A stretch of 64,000 nucleotides of DNA from contig NZ_CABVHK010000001.1 of the NCBI RefSeq assembly GCF_902497785.1, positions 186,001-250,000 of the forward strand, given 5' to 3'. The notes below the pieces were generated by a model. The model did not search any database, was not told where the DNA came from, and was given only the letters and a program-made list of their open reading frames with translations. Positions 34,606 to 43,978 of the stretch are shown piece after piece. The first letter of the stretch is position 1. Every line of letters begins with the position of its first letter. The translations under genes and the position numbers were made by a program. This DNA comes from Pseudomonas fluorescens. GTDB lineage: Bacteria > Pseudomonadota > Gammaproteobacteria > Pseudomonadales > Pseudomonadaceae.

Positions 34606-35807
34606 TGAGCGATATCGGTGTTTCAATCCGTAGCAACGGCAAGGCAATCCGCAGCGATTGGTTGATCCTGTCCATTATCAGCTTCAACTTTATCTCGTAC
34701 ATATGCAGTGGCTTGCCGCTTGCGGTGTTGCCGGGCTATGTCCTCAATGACCTGGGCCTGACCTCGGTTTTCGCCGGCGTGGTTATCAGCTCGCAATACC
34801 TGGCGACGCTCCTGGCCCGCCCCTTGGCCGGTGGTGTGGCCGATCGCCTGGGTGCCAAATACGCGGTTGTGTGCGGGTTCAGTGGCTTGATGTTGAGCGG
34901 CGCCCTGACGGCGCTCGCCATTATCCTGCCCACCCAACCCTGGTTGACCCTGACGCTATTACTGCTGGGGAGGCTGGTGTTGGGGGCGTCCACGGCCATG
35001 ATCTCCACGCCCTGCTGCACCTGGGCCATCGGGTTATGTGGTGCCCCGCGGGCGGCACAGGTCATGTCGTGGAACGGAATAGCGGCTTACGGCGGCACGG
35101 CTGTTGGCGCGCCACTGGGTGTGCTGCTGCGCAATTCGATGGGTATCGCCAGTGTGGGGTTGTGCACCGTGTTGCTTGGCTTGGCGTTCCTGCTTTTGGC
35201 TCTGGGCAAGCGCCCAGCGCCATTGGTTGCAGGCGCCCGTCTGGCATTTCACCGAGTCCTGTTCGCCGTCATGCCCAATGGCCTGGTCCTGGTTTGCAGC
35301 TCGGTGGGATTTGGCGGGCTTACGGCGTTCGTCGCACTGTATTTCGATAGTCTCGGCTGGGATTACGCCGCCTATTGCTTAAGTGGTTTCGGCGCAGGTT
35401 TTATCGTTGCCCGATTGTCGTCGCCAGGAATACTGCAGCGATTCAGAGGGTACAAAGTGGTGGGCGGCTGCCTGCTTGTGCAGACATTGGGCATGCTGCT
35501 GATATGGCTCGCGCCTTCGCCTGCGCTGGCCATTGCCGGCGGGGCGTTAACCGGGATAGGGGTGTCATGGGTCTATCCGGGGCTTGGGGTGGAGACTTTG
35601 GCTAGCACTCCGGCCGCGAACCGTAACTCGGCGCTCAGCGCCCTTTCATTATTCTTCGATATTGCAGTGGGGATGGCCGGTCCGGTGATGGGCCTGGTTG
35701 CGTCAGGTTTTGGTTTTGCTGCGATATTTCTCTGTGCAGCACTGATGTCGATGGGCGGGTTTCTGGTAGTGCTCTGCCTATGGCGGAAGGGGCGTATACG
35801 CGATTAG
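34605..35807 (+). CDS. MFS transporter (YfcJ/YhhS-like)
   Basis: A 400-residue, 12-segment major facilitator with the ADRLGAKY loop between segments 2 and 3. Its start is coupled to the hydrolase stop (TGATG). This branch is mostly exporters of unknown substrates. It is the last gene of the catabolic region; a hairpin and an integrase gene follow. Confidence 0.82.
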   Translation: MSDIGVSIRSNGKAIRSDWLILSIISFNFISYICSGLPLAVLPGYVLNDLGLTSVFAGVVISSQYLATLLARPLAGGVADRLGAKYAVVCGFSGLMLSGALTALAIILPTQPWLTLTLLLLGRLVLGASTAMISTPCCTWAIGLCGAPRAAQVMSWNGIAAYGGTAVGAPLGVLLRNSMGIASVGLCTVLLGLAFLLLALGKRPAPLVAGARLAFHRVLFAVMPNGLVLVCSSVGFGGLTAFVALYFDSLGWDYAAYCLSGFGAGFIVARLSSPGILQRFRGYKVVGGCLLVQTLGMLLIWLAPSPALAIAGGALTGIGVSWVYPGLGVETLASTPAANRNSALSALSLFFDIAVGMAGPVMGLVASGFGFAAIFLCAALMSMGGFLVVLCLWRKGRIRD

Positions 35808-35933
35808 TGTTAGTTGTTTAATAGCATACCTCTGTTTCACATAACTGACGTGCAAGTAAGCTCTCCGACGATCTGTCAGCGGGAAAATAACAGAACCAGC
35901 TATACCGCTATTGGCCGATTGCTGCGTGTCATG

Positions 35934-35953
35934 TCGGGTCGGAATCGACCCGA
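35934..35953. repeat. Hairpin downstream of the MFS gene
   Basis: TCGGGTCG, GAAT, CGACCCGA. It may end the 31.5-35.8 kb transcript, though no T-run follows. The rest of 35808-36012 shows no gene. Confidence 0.4.
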
Positions 35954-36012
35954 ACCGAGCTCTCAGCGATATATACATAACTACAAGGAGTTCAGCGTTA
36001 TAAGAATTCGAC

Positions 36013-37467
36013 TTATGACGACGGCAGAGTCTCTGCGGCTGCGTAGTCTGGAAAGGACATCATCGACTCGACCGGAGGATGCTCGTAGGTTGAGGAAAGA
36101 ACGGCACTGAGCCGATCGCCCAACAGGTTCCAGGCGCTTTTCTTCTCTTCGGCATAGTCGTGATGCAGGTAATGACGCCTCACCCTAGAGCCGGCCAACA
36201 CATGATTTTGGCAGCGATCGATGACGTCCAGGCTGACCCCCAAGGCCTGCATCATGGTCGCGCCGGTACGGCGCAGGTCATGCGGGGTCCAGTCACCGTT
36301 CTGGCCGTCAGCAAGCACCAGGGTATCGTCATGACGCCGTCTAGAGAGGGCCTTACGGTTTTTGAACCGAGCCTGACGATCGCCGACCTGTTTGCTCACC
36401 ACTTTCACATCCACATGCCCATCATCCTGCTTGTTGGGAAAGCACCATTCAGAGTTTCCCGTCAGCGTCTTGAGTTCCTGAAAGAAATGCAGGGCAAATG
36501 GCGAGAGGAACACATGGTGGTCCTGTTTCTTGCCCCGGGTGCCTTTGACGTTTTCACTGGGGAGGAACCAGGTCTGCCGGTCAAGATCGACATTTTTCCA
36601 TTCGGCCTGGAGCAACTCGCCAATCCGGCACAGCGTACCCAGGCTGATCCAGAGTGCGAGTTGGGTTTCTTTCTTTAGCGGCCGTATGCCGTCGTATTTT
36701 TGCCCGGCGGGCAGGGCGTTGTAATCGGCAGTCATTTGCTGGAAGCGGTTGTGCAGTTCCAACAGCTCAGCCGGTGAAAGGATGCGGCTTCTTTCGGCCT
36801 CGTAGTCGGCTGGGATCAGAGGGGAGATGTCGACCAGTTCCGTCGGATCGCCCTCGATCAATAAGGCCCGCCAGGGCTGACGTTTTCTGGCCCAGCTGAA
36901 CATCTGAGTGAGGTCGGCGAAGAAACTGATGGCTTGCCGGTGAGCGCCGCGGTTGACCACGGCGCGGATCAGCGCCCGAACATCGTGTTCGGAGACGCTG
37001 CTCACCGCGGTCTTGCCGAGTGCCGGATAAAGGTCCTTGTTAAAGCGTCGTTGCAATTCAGCATTGCCATCTTTCCGCGCTACGCCATCCAGCAGCCACG
37101 CGCTGGCCAGATCCTGGACGGTCAGCGTTTTCACCTTCGTCGTTTTTACTTGTTCAGCCTCTACGTTAGTAGCGGCGTATGCCTGGGCCTTGGCGGTTTT
37201 CTTTTGCTCGCTGGGATTGATCTGCTCATCAATGAGCGCCCGGGCCTGGTTGCGGGCCTTGCGGATGTCCGTCAGGGATTTGCGCGGCCAGGTTCCGCAG
37301 GCGTACTCTTTGTTTTGATTGCCCCAGCGATAACGGTAGAAAAAGCTGACTGACACGCCGTCCTTGCGGACTGAGATTCGACCGGCGAGATTACCATCCT
37401 CGCGGAGGATCCGGCCGGCATCATTGACGGTCAGCGACTCAAGTTCTTTGATGGTGATTTTGGCCAT
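36013..37467 (-). CDS. Tyrosine recombinase/integrase
   Basis: A 484-residue integrase. The catalytic residues are Arg in TLCRIGELLQ, HDLRR, His in the QNHVL region, and the nucleophile Tyr probably in RRHYLHHDYAEEK. The N-terminal part has the arm-binding and SAM-like core-binding domains. ATG 37467 (MAKITIKELES) is a better start than 37548. The gene lies 160 bases left of a tRNA-Pro fragment, pointing to integration there, and seems complete. Confidence 0.88.
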   Translation of the reverse strand: MAKITIKELESLTVNDAGRILREDGNLAGRISVRKDGVSVSFFYRYRWGNQNKEYACGTWPRKSLTDIRKARNQARALIDEQINPSEQKKTAKAQAYAATNVEAEQVKTTKVKTLTVQDLASAWLLDGVARKDGNAELQRRFNKDLYPALGKTAVSSVSEHDVRALIRAVVNRGAHRQAISFFADLTQMFSWARKRQPWRALLIEGDPTELVDISPLIPADYEAERSRILSPAELLELHNRFQQMTADYNALPAGQKYDGIRPLKKETQLALWISLGTLCRIGELLQAEWKNVDLDRQTWFLPSENVKGTRGKKQDHHVFLSPFALHFFQELKTLTGNSEWCFPNKQDDGHVDVKVVSKQVGDRQARFKNRKALSRRRHDDTLVLADGQNGDWTPHDLRRTGATMMQALGVSLDVIDRCQNHVLAGSRVRRHYLHHDYAEEKKSAWNLLGDRLSAVLSSTYEHPPVESMMSFPDYAAAETLPSS

Positions 37468-37627
37468 GAAATGGACTCCCCCTACTTTTACCCCCACAAA
37501 AACGTCGGCTCTTGATGGACGTTCCTGGACTCTCGTAGAGCAGAACACCGCTGGAGCTCAAGTAAATACTAGCTTAGAAAAATCCAGAGTAAAATTTTGG
37601 AATCTTTCAAGAAGTATGAAAAAGGAG

Positions 37628-37672
37628 ATGGGGTGCTAGGGGTCGAGTGTTCGAATCACTCCGTCCCGACCA
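37628..37672 (+). other. 3' part of a tRNA-Pro(GGG) gene; integration site (att)
   Basis: The sequence reads as anticodon loop ATGGGGT, 3' anticodon stem GCTAG, variable loop GGGTC, T-arm GAGTG-TTCGAAT-CACTC, acceptor strand CGTCCCG, discriminator A and CCA. The 5' half (acceptor, D-arm, 5' anticodon stem) is absent upstream, where AT-rich sequence next to the integrase lies. It is therefore a duplicated tRNA end left by integration, not a working gene. Its first 15 bases recur at 43261. Confidence 0.8.
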
Positions 37673-37698
37673 TTATTCCTGAGTAAAATCAGACACTT

Positions 37699-37726
37699 AA
37701 GCCGATCAGTCAGATCGGCTTTTTTG
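37699..37726 (+). terminator. Rho-independent terminator after the tRNA fragment
   Basis: AAGCCGATC, AGTCA, GATCGGCTT followed by five T's. It is probably the original terminator of the tRNA gene. Confidence 0.8.
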
Positions 37727-37731
37727 TGTCT

Positions 37732-37762
37732 GCGCAAAACCCGCGCAAAACTTGCGCAAAAC
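37732..37762. repeat. Three helically phased direct repeats
   Basis: GCGCAAAAC occurs at 37732, 37743 and 37754, each 11 bases apart, on one face of the helix. Position beside the att site and the end of an integrase gene suggests arm-type protein-binding sites. Confidence 0.55.
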
Positions 37763-38401
37763 TATCCGGTGATTTCGCTGATATTCAGGTCGGGTATTGC
37801 ATCCGACCAGATCACCTCGTCATGTTCTTTCTGATAGTTTCGGGTCATCTCTTCGCTGGCGTGGCCGGCAATCTTCTGCCCATCCTTTCCGGCTTTCTTG
37901 TACAGGTGCAGTGACAGCGCCCTGACTTCATGGAAGCCCGGCATCTCTTCTTCCTTCCACCCCTTGTAGCATTCCGCCGCCTCTCGGGCGTCCTTGAACG
38001 CCCGAGTCAAATATCTCTCCTCAACCTTCGTCCAGTGCGCCTTGGTCTCTGCCTGCTTTTGTTTCTTGCGCTCGGGCTTACGGTGCACCAGGTACGGCGA
38101 AGCGACATTGTCACGACACCGGCTGATAACCGCCTGTAACTCTGGCGTCACGCGAAAGCGAATCCAGGCCGCGTCACTGGCCTTGGCTGTTTTCTTCTGC
38201 ACGACGTAGAGGAATCCTTCCCGAACGCCGTCGAACCTCATGTCGAGGATGTCTGTGCGGCGCTGGGCAGTGATTAGTGCCAGGTCGATTGCGTTCATCA
38301 ACCATTCAGGCGCCTTCTCCCGGATGGCTTTCAAGCCCTCCACGGTGTGGCGCTTGCGCTGCTTCTTCTCGATGCGATTGATGGTGCTGGCTGCCGGGTT
38401 A
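37762..38401 (-). pseudogene. Truncated phage-type integrase
   Basis: The open frame from the ATG at 38343 gives 193 residues, but the same frame continues upstream to about 38401 as a typical integrase segment (NPAASTINRIEKKQRKRH), after which the similarity stops and a stop codon follows. Present are the catalytic-domain Arg (AQRRTDIL), HEVRALS in place of HxLR, and the C-terminal GHASEEMTRNYQK with the Tyr. The N-terminal arm- and core-binding half is missing, so it is probably non-functional. The break lies just before the LRAT-like gene. Confidence 0.75.
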
Positions 38402-38436
38402 TGCCATCATCGCTGATATTTTTCAGGGATTAAGCT

Positions 38437-39015
38437 ATGCGCAGGGGCGATCATCTGGTCAGCGTGAGGTGCGGGTATACGCACCATGGTATCTATATTG
38501 GTGCCGGCGAGGTTCTCCATTATTCTGGTTTTGGGGACAGTGTCTCTGGGCCTATCTGCAGAGTGAGTCTTGAAAAATTCAGCGGGGGTATGCCGACCGT
38601 AGTGAAACCGCATCTATTTGCGGTGCATGACGCTGAGGAGCGCATCGCTCGCGGGTATACACGTTTAGGTGAAAACTCTTACAACCTGGTTACGAACAAT
38701 TGCGAGCATTTCGTAAATTGGTGCATCGATGGGACGACCACCAGCGAGCAAGTTCGGTCTGTGCTCTCTGTGGCCGGAAGTAAGGTGGCTCATATCATTC
38801 CTGGCGGGAGTGCTGTGGTCACCGCGCTGGCTGTCGGATCGGCATTGAAAAACGGATTTGACGCGGCTTCGGAATCAGAGAAGCCGGTGGAGGCAGCTCT
38901 GAAAGTGACGGGGAAATCCGCCTTGATTGGTGCAGCTGCCGTAATTGGTGGGCCTGTAGGACTCGTGGGTGCAGTCGCTGTCTTTGCCGCCAAAAAGCTT
39001 TTTTCCAGAAAATGA
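38437..39015 (+). CDS. LRAT-like papain-fold protein with hydrophobic tail
   Basis: A 192-residue protein. The N-terminal 105 residues match the LRAT/NlpC permuted cysteine-protease fold: His17 in THHGIYIG, His28 in VLHY and Cys89 in NNCEHF form the expected catalytic set. The C-terminal half is Gly/Ala-rich and hydrophobic (IGAAAVIGGPVGLVGAVAVF), ending in KKLFSRK, suggesting membrane association. Such proteins can be acyltransferases or thioesterases acting on lipids. It directly abuts a truncated integrase, so it is mobile cargo. No partner gene is evident. Confidence 0.78.
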   Translation: MRRGDHLVSVRCGYTHHGIYIGAGEVLHYSGFGDSVSGPICRVSLEKFSGGMPTVVKPHLFAVHDAEERIARGYTRLGENSYNLVTNNCEHFVNWCIDGTTTSEQVRSVLSVAGSKVAHIIPGGSAVVTALAVGSALKNGFDAASESEKPVEAALKVTGKSALIGAAAVIGGPVGLVGAVAVFAAKKLFSRK

Positions 39016-39155
39016 CGGTCGAGCGTTGGTGAAGTATGCTCGGTTGCGGCCCAGAAATGCACTATCCGACGCGCAGCTCGTCCTTATGGAAATACTCACT
39101 CATGTTTTCATCATAGTTGCCGATGCCTCTGACTTAGGGCATAGGAGCAATACAG

Positions 39156-40721
39156 ATGAGAAACAATCAACCGGTTACTCAACGAGAGATAGCCCTAGGA
39201 TCGCAACAAAAACTCATCTCAACAACGGACGCACGAGGCGTCATTACGTACTGCAATGATGCCTTCGTCGAGATCAGCGGATTCAACAAGTCGGATCTGA
39301 TAGGAGCGCCTCAAAATATCGTTCGGCACCCTGATGTACCCTCCGCCATATTTGCCCACATGTGGGGTGCTCTCAAGCAAGGCAAGCCTTGGATGGGGAT
39401 CGTCAAGAATCGATCCCGCAACGGTGACCATTACTGGGTCAACGCCTACGTCACTCCAATTTTCGAAGGCAGCCAACTCGTTGGTTATGAATCGGTCAGA
39501 GTTAAACCTACAGCCGAACAAATCCGCCGTGCCGAAGGCCTCTACAAGCGCCTAAGCCTAGGAAAATCAGCCGTCCCCAGCAGTGACAAATGGCAACCCG
39601 TCCTCCTGGACTGGCTGCCGCTCCTGACGATGGGGCTAGTGGGTAGCCTGGCGGGACTATTATTCAGCACTCCTGTGGCGATAACCCTAGCGGTAGGGGT
39701 ATCGGTTCCTATCGGATTGATTGTCTCGCGCCGGCAAAACCAAGGGGCGCTGCATCTGCTGAAAATGGTTGACCTCACAACCTCTGACCAGTTGATCGCC
39801 AAAATGTATAGCGATGAGCGCGGTCCTCAGGCACGCCTTGAAACCGCGTTTGCGAGCCAGATATTGCGCCTCAAGACTTGCCTGACTCGGTTGCAAGACA
39901 CCGCAGAGCAACTCACCGGCCTGGCCGGAAGATCTAACAGCCTTGCCTCCGATAGTTCGAGGGGACTTGAACGCCAACGAGTCGAGACTGAGCAAGTGTC
40001 AGCCGCCGTAAATCAGATGGCGGCGACCACACAAGAGGTCGCGAGCCACGTCCAGCGAACCGCTGATGCTACTCAAGAAGCCAATGTACTGACAGGACGT
40101 GGACGCGATGTAGCCCGAGACACCCGAGAAGCCATCCAGCGCCTCTCCGTCGTCGTAGGTGAGACGGGGCAGACGGTCGCGCAATTAGCCAAAGACAGCA
40201 ATGAAATCGGGACGGTTGTCGACGTCATCAAAGGCATTGCCGATCAAACCAACTTGCTGGCTTTGAATGCCGCAATCGAAGCCGCACGCGCTGGAGACAT
40301 GGGTCGAGGCTTCGCCGTGGTTGCGGATGAAGTACGTCAGTTGGCACAGCGCACTACTCAGTCAACCACCCAGATCCATAACCTGATCTCCAAACTGCAA
40401 ATCTCGTCCAACAATGCCGTGAAGACCATGGTAATCGGACATCGTCAGGCCGAAGAAGGGGTCGCCTGGGTGCTTGAGGCAGATAAAGCATTGGTCGGTA
40501 TCAGTGAAGCTGTAGCGCACATTACTGATATGACCACCCAGATTGCTGCGGCGACAGAAGAGCAAACCGCCGTCGCAGAGGAAATTAGCCGCAACATCAC
40601 GACCATCGCAAATTTGGCAGATCAAACTTCTGAACAAGCGAGGAATTCGGCAGAACTGAGTAAGGAATTGACTCAAACAGCTACGACCCAGTACTCATTG
40701 GTCGAACGATTTAACCGCTAG
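39156..40721 (+). CDS. Aer-type PAS chemoreceptor (methyl-accepting chemotaxis protein)
   Basis: A 521-residue receptor. An N-terminal PAS domain (residues about 15-120) has the Aer signature NIVRHPDVP, which in Aer binds FAD and senses redox state. A hydrophobic hairpin (about 148-195) anchors it in the membrane without a periplasmic domain. A coiled cytoplasmic signalling domain follows, with the highly conserved tip [20 protein letters not shown] lies ten bases before ATG 39156. It would guide movement by oxygen or energy state. It lies within the presumed small mobile element. Confidence 0.88.
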   Translation: MRNNQPVTQREIALGSQQKLISTTDARGVITYCNDAFVEISGFNKSDLIGAPQNIVRHPDVPSAIFAHMWGALKQGKPWMGIVKNRSRNGDHYWVNAYVTPIFEGSQLVGYESVRVKPTAEQIRRAEGLYKRLSLGKSAVPSSDKWQPVLLDWLPLLTMGLVGSLAGLLFSTPVAITLAVGVSVPIGLIVSRRQNQGALHLLKMVDLTTSDQLIAKMYSDERGPQARLETAFASQILRLKTCLTRLQDTAEQLTGLAGRSNSLASDSSRGLERQRVETEQVSAAVNQMAATTQEVASHVQRTADATQEANVLTGRGRDVARDTREAIQRLSVVVGETGQTVAQLAKDSNEIGTVVDVIKGIADQTNLLALNAAIEAARAGDMGRGFAVVADEVRQLAQRTTQSTTQIHNLISKLQISSNNAVKTMVIGHRQAEEGVAWVLEADKALVGISEAVAHITDMTTQIAAATEEQTAVAEEISRNITTIANLADQTSEQARNSAELSKELTQTATTQYSLVERFNR

Positions 40722-40894
40722 CCAATTAACCTACTCAACAACGGCCCGCCCCGCGTGGGCTATGTAATTGCGTTTGTATCAGTTCGTTTTGGGTCGATTT
40801 CAGTCAATGGTGACCGGCAGAAATCGGCCACAAGCGGTCATCGTGCGTCTACGAAACTAGGGGCGATTCAGATGACGTCCGCTGAAACCTACTG

Positions 40895-41440
40895 TTAGTC
40901 ATCTGCTAACATCTTAAGGCTTGTGCGTATGCTCTGGCAGAGCGCGTAAAACCGCTCGGATTGCCGCTCCTCATAGAAAAAAACCCCCTTGCTTCGTGTC
41001 GGTGCCGCAATCGTCGCGGATACTGACTCATCAATTGCATTAACAATAGATTTGCGCTCTATGGAGTAGTGATCGGAATTAAAATGAATAAAATTATTTC
41101 TGGATTCATTTAGCCAGTTTATCAAGTCCCTGTCTATTCCAGACTCGCTACCAAATAGTCTGTCGAATAGTTCCATAAAGTAATCGAGGTGAGGATCAGG
41201 TAAATCCACTTTGTCTTCATACGCTTCTAACCACTTCTTGAGGTGCTTCGGCTTCCACGTATCAAAACCTGCGCTGCCTCGAAGCGCAATGCATACAGAA
41301 CCCTGTAGGGCAGAATGAGCAGCGATGAGCGCCCACTTCCAACATGTTGCCGTCATTGGCGCCCCCTGAACCTGAGCGAGAAGTTGCTCGAGAGATGTTT
41401 CCAGGTCAATAAAGCGGTCGAACTCAATATAACGTTCCAT
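40895..41440 (-). CDS. Hypothetical protein
   Basis: A 181-residue soluble protein that I do not recognise. It is rich in charged and aromatic residues, with no membrane segment. The first half is helical (LIAAHSALQGSVCIALRG), and a central segment reads INWLNESRNNFIHFNSDHYSIE, which recalls HEPN-like or abortive-infection protein helices (R-N-x3-H). This is a weak resemblance only. It stands alone between repeat-containing spacers. Confidence 0.6.
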   Translation of the reverse strand: MERYIEFDRFIDLETSLEQLLAQVQGAPMTATCWKWALIAAHSALQGSVCIALRGSAGFDTWKPKHLKKWLEAYEDKVDLPDPHLDYFMELFDRLFGSESGIDRDLINWLNESRNNFIHFNSDHYSIERKSIVNAIDESVSATIAAPTRSKGVFFYEERQSERFYALCQSIRTSLKMLADD

Positions 41441-41636
41441 GTTGTTTCAACTCCTCAATGGTGCCTAACGTTAGATTTAAGGCCGTGCCTGTAACGCGTC
41501 AACCTTGAGAGAATTTTAATTCCTTTTTGGCATCTTCCATTGATGAACTGTCAAATCACTTAGCGTCATAACACGAAAACCACTGACTCGCGCTCTATGG
41601 AATGAATCGACACGCTTATCGTAGACGCCCTTGAGT

Positions 41637-41728
41637 GTCCGCTTCTGGCCGATTTCAGCCTGTCGCTACCGTTAGCTTTGGGTCTTTTACTGCCCTAAGC
41701 GATGGGTAGCAATCGGCCAGAAGCGGAC
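41637..41728. repeat. Long imperfect hairpin with perfect 17-base arms
   Basis: GTCCGCTTCTGGCCGAT (41637-41653) is exactly mirrored by ATCGGCCAGAAGCGGAC (41712-41728), with a further inner pair (GCTACC, GGGTAGC). A related half (AAATCGGCCACAAGCGGTC) lies near 40825 on the other side of the hypothetical gene. Similar elements are common between Pseudomonas genes. The 309-base spacer 41441-41749 holds nothing else I can name. Confidence 0.6.
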
Positions 41729-41749
41729 GGTCAAAGTCCCCTGCGAAAG

Positions 41750-42652
41750 CTAATCCGATTTAATAGTCCACTTTTGTTTAATGTATTTTGAAGTGAATTC
41801 AATCTCAGGAAACATTGTTCTAGAGTTGATATTCAGGGCGTCTAGCTGAATTATTATGTCCTTTTTGCACTCGGCAGGGATAATAATTTTTTTGTGTTTC
41901 AGCCCTAAGGACTGTTCGAGCGAACGGTATTCCAAGAGCCCCGCGGCTATAAAAGCACCTGACTGGGCAATCACCCGCTTATTATTTTTAGATGGGTATA
42001 CAAAATAATATTTGACCAAATCTAATGGATTAATTACATCTAGAAAATAGGGTTTCTCAACCCGAACAAATTGCATAAGCCTCTTGACCTCAGGCATCGC
42101 ACGGAACTTATCTTTATAAGACTTGTTCCAGTCGACCACCCTTGTTCCAATTTCTTTATACTTAATTGATATTTTCTTCCTTTCGTTGTCAGACAGTCTC
42201 GACAGATTGCAAATGATACTGATGGTGTCACTATCTGCAAATTTTTCTCGATTTCTGTTGAAATCAAAAATTTGCACTACGCCATCTTTTTGCGGGTGCA
42301 CTTCCTCGTTGCAAGCAAAATATAATCCTACAAGTGGATTTAGAGTAACATCGAGAAGTCGTGTAGGTAAGCTGTAGTGCTGTGCTCGCACAAGCTTATC
42401 AAACATGCTTTTGTCTGAGCCAAACTCACTTGGTGCTTCTACCAAAAGCTCACTTAATATCTGATTTTCAGCATCTGGCTTTAACTCTCTCATGACAGAC
42501 GGCCTGACCTTCCATGCAATGTCAGACTGACCACGATAACAACGCGGGCCAGTAGGTTCATCGGCAAGATCATATATTAAAGTAAGGTACGAAATTAGAT
42601 CTCGCGCCTCATACGCTCCATGCTTCTTGGTCAGTCCGACAATACGCGTCAT
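41750..42652 (-). CDS. FRG-domain protein
   Basis: A 300-residue protein carrying an FRG domain: YRGQSD near residue 40 and QHYSLPTRLLDVTLNP near 92, followed by LVGLYFAC. The domain is named for its Phe-Arg-Gly-like motif and is frequent in mobile and phage-linked genes; its activity is not established to my knowledge. The gene is visibly AT-richer and Lys/Ile-richer than its neighbours, a sign of recent transfer. Confidence 0.8.
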   Translation of the reverse strand: MTRIVGLTKKHGAYEARDLISYLTLIYDLADEPTGPRCYRGQSDIAWKVRPSVMRELKPDAENQILSELLVEAPSEFGSDKSMFDKLVRAQHYSLPTRLLDVTLNPLVGLYFACNEEVHPQKDGVVQIFDFNRNREKFADSDTISIICNLSRLSDNERKKISIKYKEIGTRVVDWNKSYKDKFRAMPEVKRLMQFVRVEKPYFLDVINPLDLVKYYFVYPSKNNKRVIAQSGAFIAAGLLEYRSLEQSLGLKHKKIIIPAECKKDIIIQLDALNINSRTMFPEIEFTSKYIKQKWTIKSD

Positions 42653-42857
42653 AATACAATCTTAATTTTAATCATTTATAGCCGGGGAGGCCCAACTAAC
42701 ACCCCCCCAACAACTGGGTTTGTAATATAGTCGATATCGTAACTCATCTTCTATGGAATCACATTTCGATTCGCAGAAAAGTCAGGGTGACAGCTTTTAG
42801 GCCGTTTTTTTGGCGGTCATCATCGGCAGCTACGGGTCGAATGTTGCCCGTCACCTC

Positions 42858-43067
42858 TCACTCGGACGACATAATTATTGCCAGCGTCAGCTTTATGAAT
42901 TCCTCATTCCGGTCGATGGCGTCCAGGGCGCCGCGCACGTTTTCAGCGGTTTCCCTGCCGCCTCGCTGCTCGACCCAATTGGAGATTTCGAGAATAGCGG
43001 CTTCGAGGGCTAGCTGATTTTCATTGATCTTGTAGAGCAGGGAAGGGAATAGGTCAGAGTTCGGCAT
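42858..43067 (-). CDS. Small hypothetical protein
   Basis: A 69-residue protein (MPNSDLFPSLLYKINENQ...) with a near-perfect AAGGAGGAAAA ribosome site ahead of the start at 43067, which makes translation likely. It is acidic and helical with no recognisable domain. It lies near the right end of the presumed mobile element. Confidence 0.6.
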   Translation of the reverse strand: MPNSDLFPSLLYKINENQLALEAAILEISNWVEQRGGRETAENVRGALDAIDRNEEFIKLTLAIIMSSE

Positions 43068-43145
43068 GGTTTTCCTCCTTGGATGGAGGAGAGCGTAGCA
43101 GTACATGGTAGGGGTGGTGTTCGGTCGGCAGAACGCCGGAAGAGG

Positions 43146-43177
43146 GTGCGTGACTTTTGCGTGACTCTCTCACGCAC
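43146..43177. repeat. Direct and inverted repeats beside the second att-like site
   Basis: GCGTGACT occurs at 43148 and 43159 (again 11 bases apart), and GTGCGTGA (43146-43153) is mirrored by TCACGCAC (43170-43177). It may bind an integrase or excisionase. Confidence 0.45.
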
Positions 43178-43260
43178 TTGTAAGCACTTGTGGGCATTCG
43201 GTTGCAGCGAGCGCCAATGTTTACGGCCGTTTCACAAGGTCTTACGTGGGTACTGCGTGC

Positions 43261-43275
43261 ATGGGGTGCTAGGGG
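43261..43275 (+). other. att-like copy of the tRNA-Pro anticodon-arm sequence
   Basis: ATGGGGTGCTAGGGG, identical to 37628-37642. After it the sequence departs from the tRNA. It probably marks the right boundary of the 5.6-kb element that starts at 37628. Confidence 0.6.
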
Positions 43276-43608
43276 AAAGTACCGGCTTTTTTCATATCAA
43301 AAAAAACCCTGACTAAAACCCCCACCAGAAATTTTGGCTAGTTCTCATGTGTGCGTTCATGCCTCTGTTAACCCTTATCGCATTGCTTTTAGCACCAAAC
43401 CTGTTGGATGTTTATCTTCCTTCGTAGCGTTTTCGCATATCAGATAGCCTTGCCAACGCCCTGTTCCCGAGCGATTTAGTTGTTACACGTATGGCCAGAC
43501 AGCATCGTCGATTAATTTTACGTAAATCGAATCATGCCGTTCGTCGGAACTCCCGCACGATCAAACAGTTAGAAAGTCGATGTAGTAACCCAAAAAGGAC
43601 AGGCTTCT
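43276..43608. other. Intergenic stretch without a recognised feature
   Basis: This AT-rich stretch between the att-like site and the next small gene shows no supported coding frame, RNA gene or terminator. Confidence 0.5.
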
Positions 43609-43827
43609 ATGCGATCTCTAATTCTCGATATGCCTAATGGCCGTGAACTCATTGATGAACTTGATCTCGCGACTTCGCAGATGATGTCGATTTCGGTCGA
43701 ACTCATCGGCGGCGCTCAGTGGCAAGAAGTCTCCAATAGGCAGCAACAAGCCTTCAAAAAATGGCGCGAGTATCTGCATCGAATGGCGGATGGTCGAGTA
43801 TTTGTCGAGACACTAAAGGTCGCTTGA
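43609..43827 (+). CDS. Small hypothetical protein
   Basis: A 72-residue protein (MRSLILDMPNGREL...) with AAAAGGA upstream. It has a helical, amphipathic composition and no domain I know. It may be a conserved Pseudomonas small protein or a regulator. The 151 bases after it show nothing else. Confidence 0.5.
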   Translation: MRSLILDMPNGRELIDELDLATSQMMSISVELIGGAQWQEVSNRQQQAFKKWREYLHRMADGRVFVETLKVA

Positions 43828-43978
43828 GTTTCGCTGTCACATTCTCACTCGCCGTCGACCATTCGGTCGTCGCATCGGGTTGTTCTTCCGCCGCTCGTCC
43901 AGAAATCAGCACTTTCAAGTGCTCTCAACCTCTCAATTTCAAGCACGGACATCCCGCGCGTCAGAATGGAGAGCGAGA

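Noticed and set aside
37628..37672. Functional tRNA-Pro gene
   Set aside because: Only the anticodon loop to CCA end is present; the 5' half is missing, so it cannot fold as a tRNA.
42858..43067. Excisionase gene for the small element
   Set aside because: The protein is acidic and helical with no winged-helix or basic DNA-binding features, so I left it as hypothetical.
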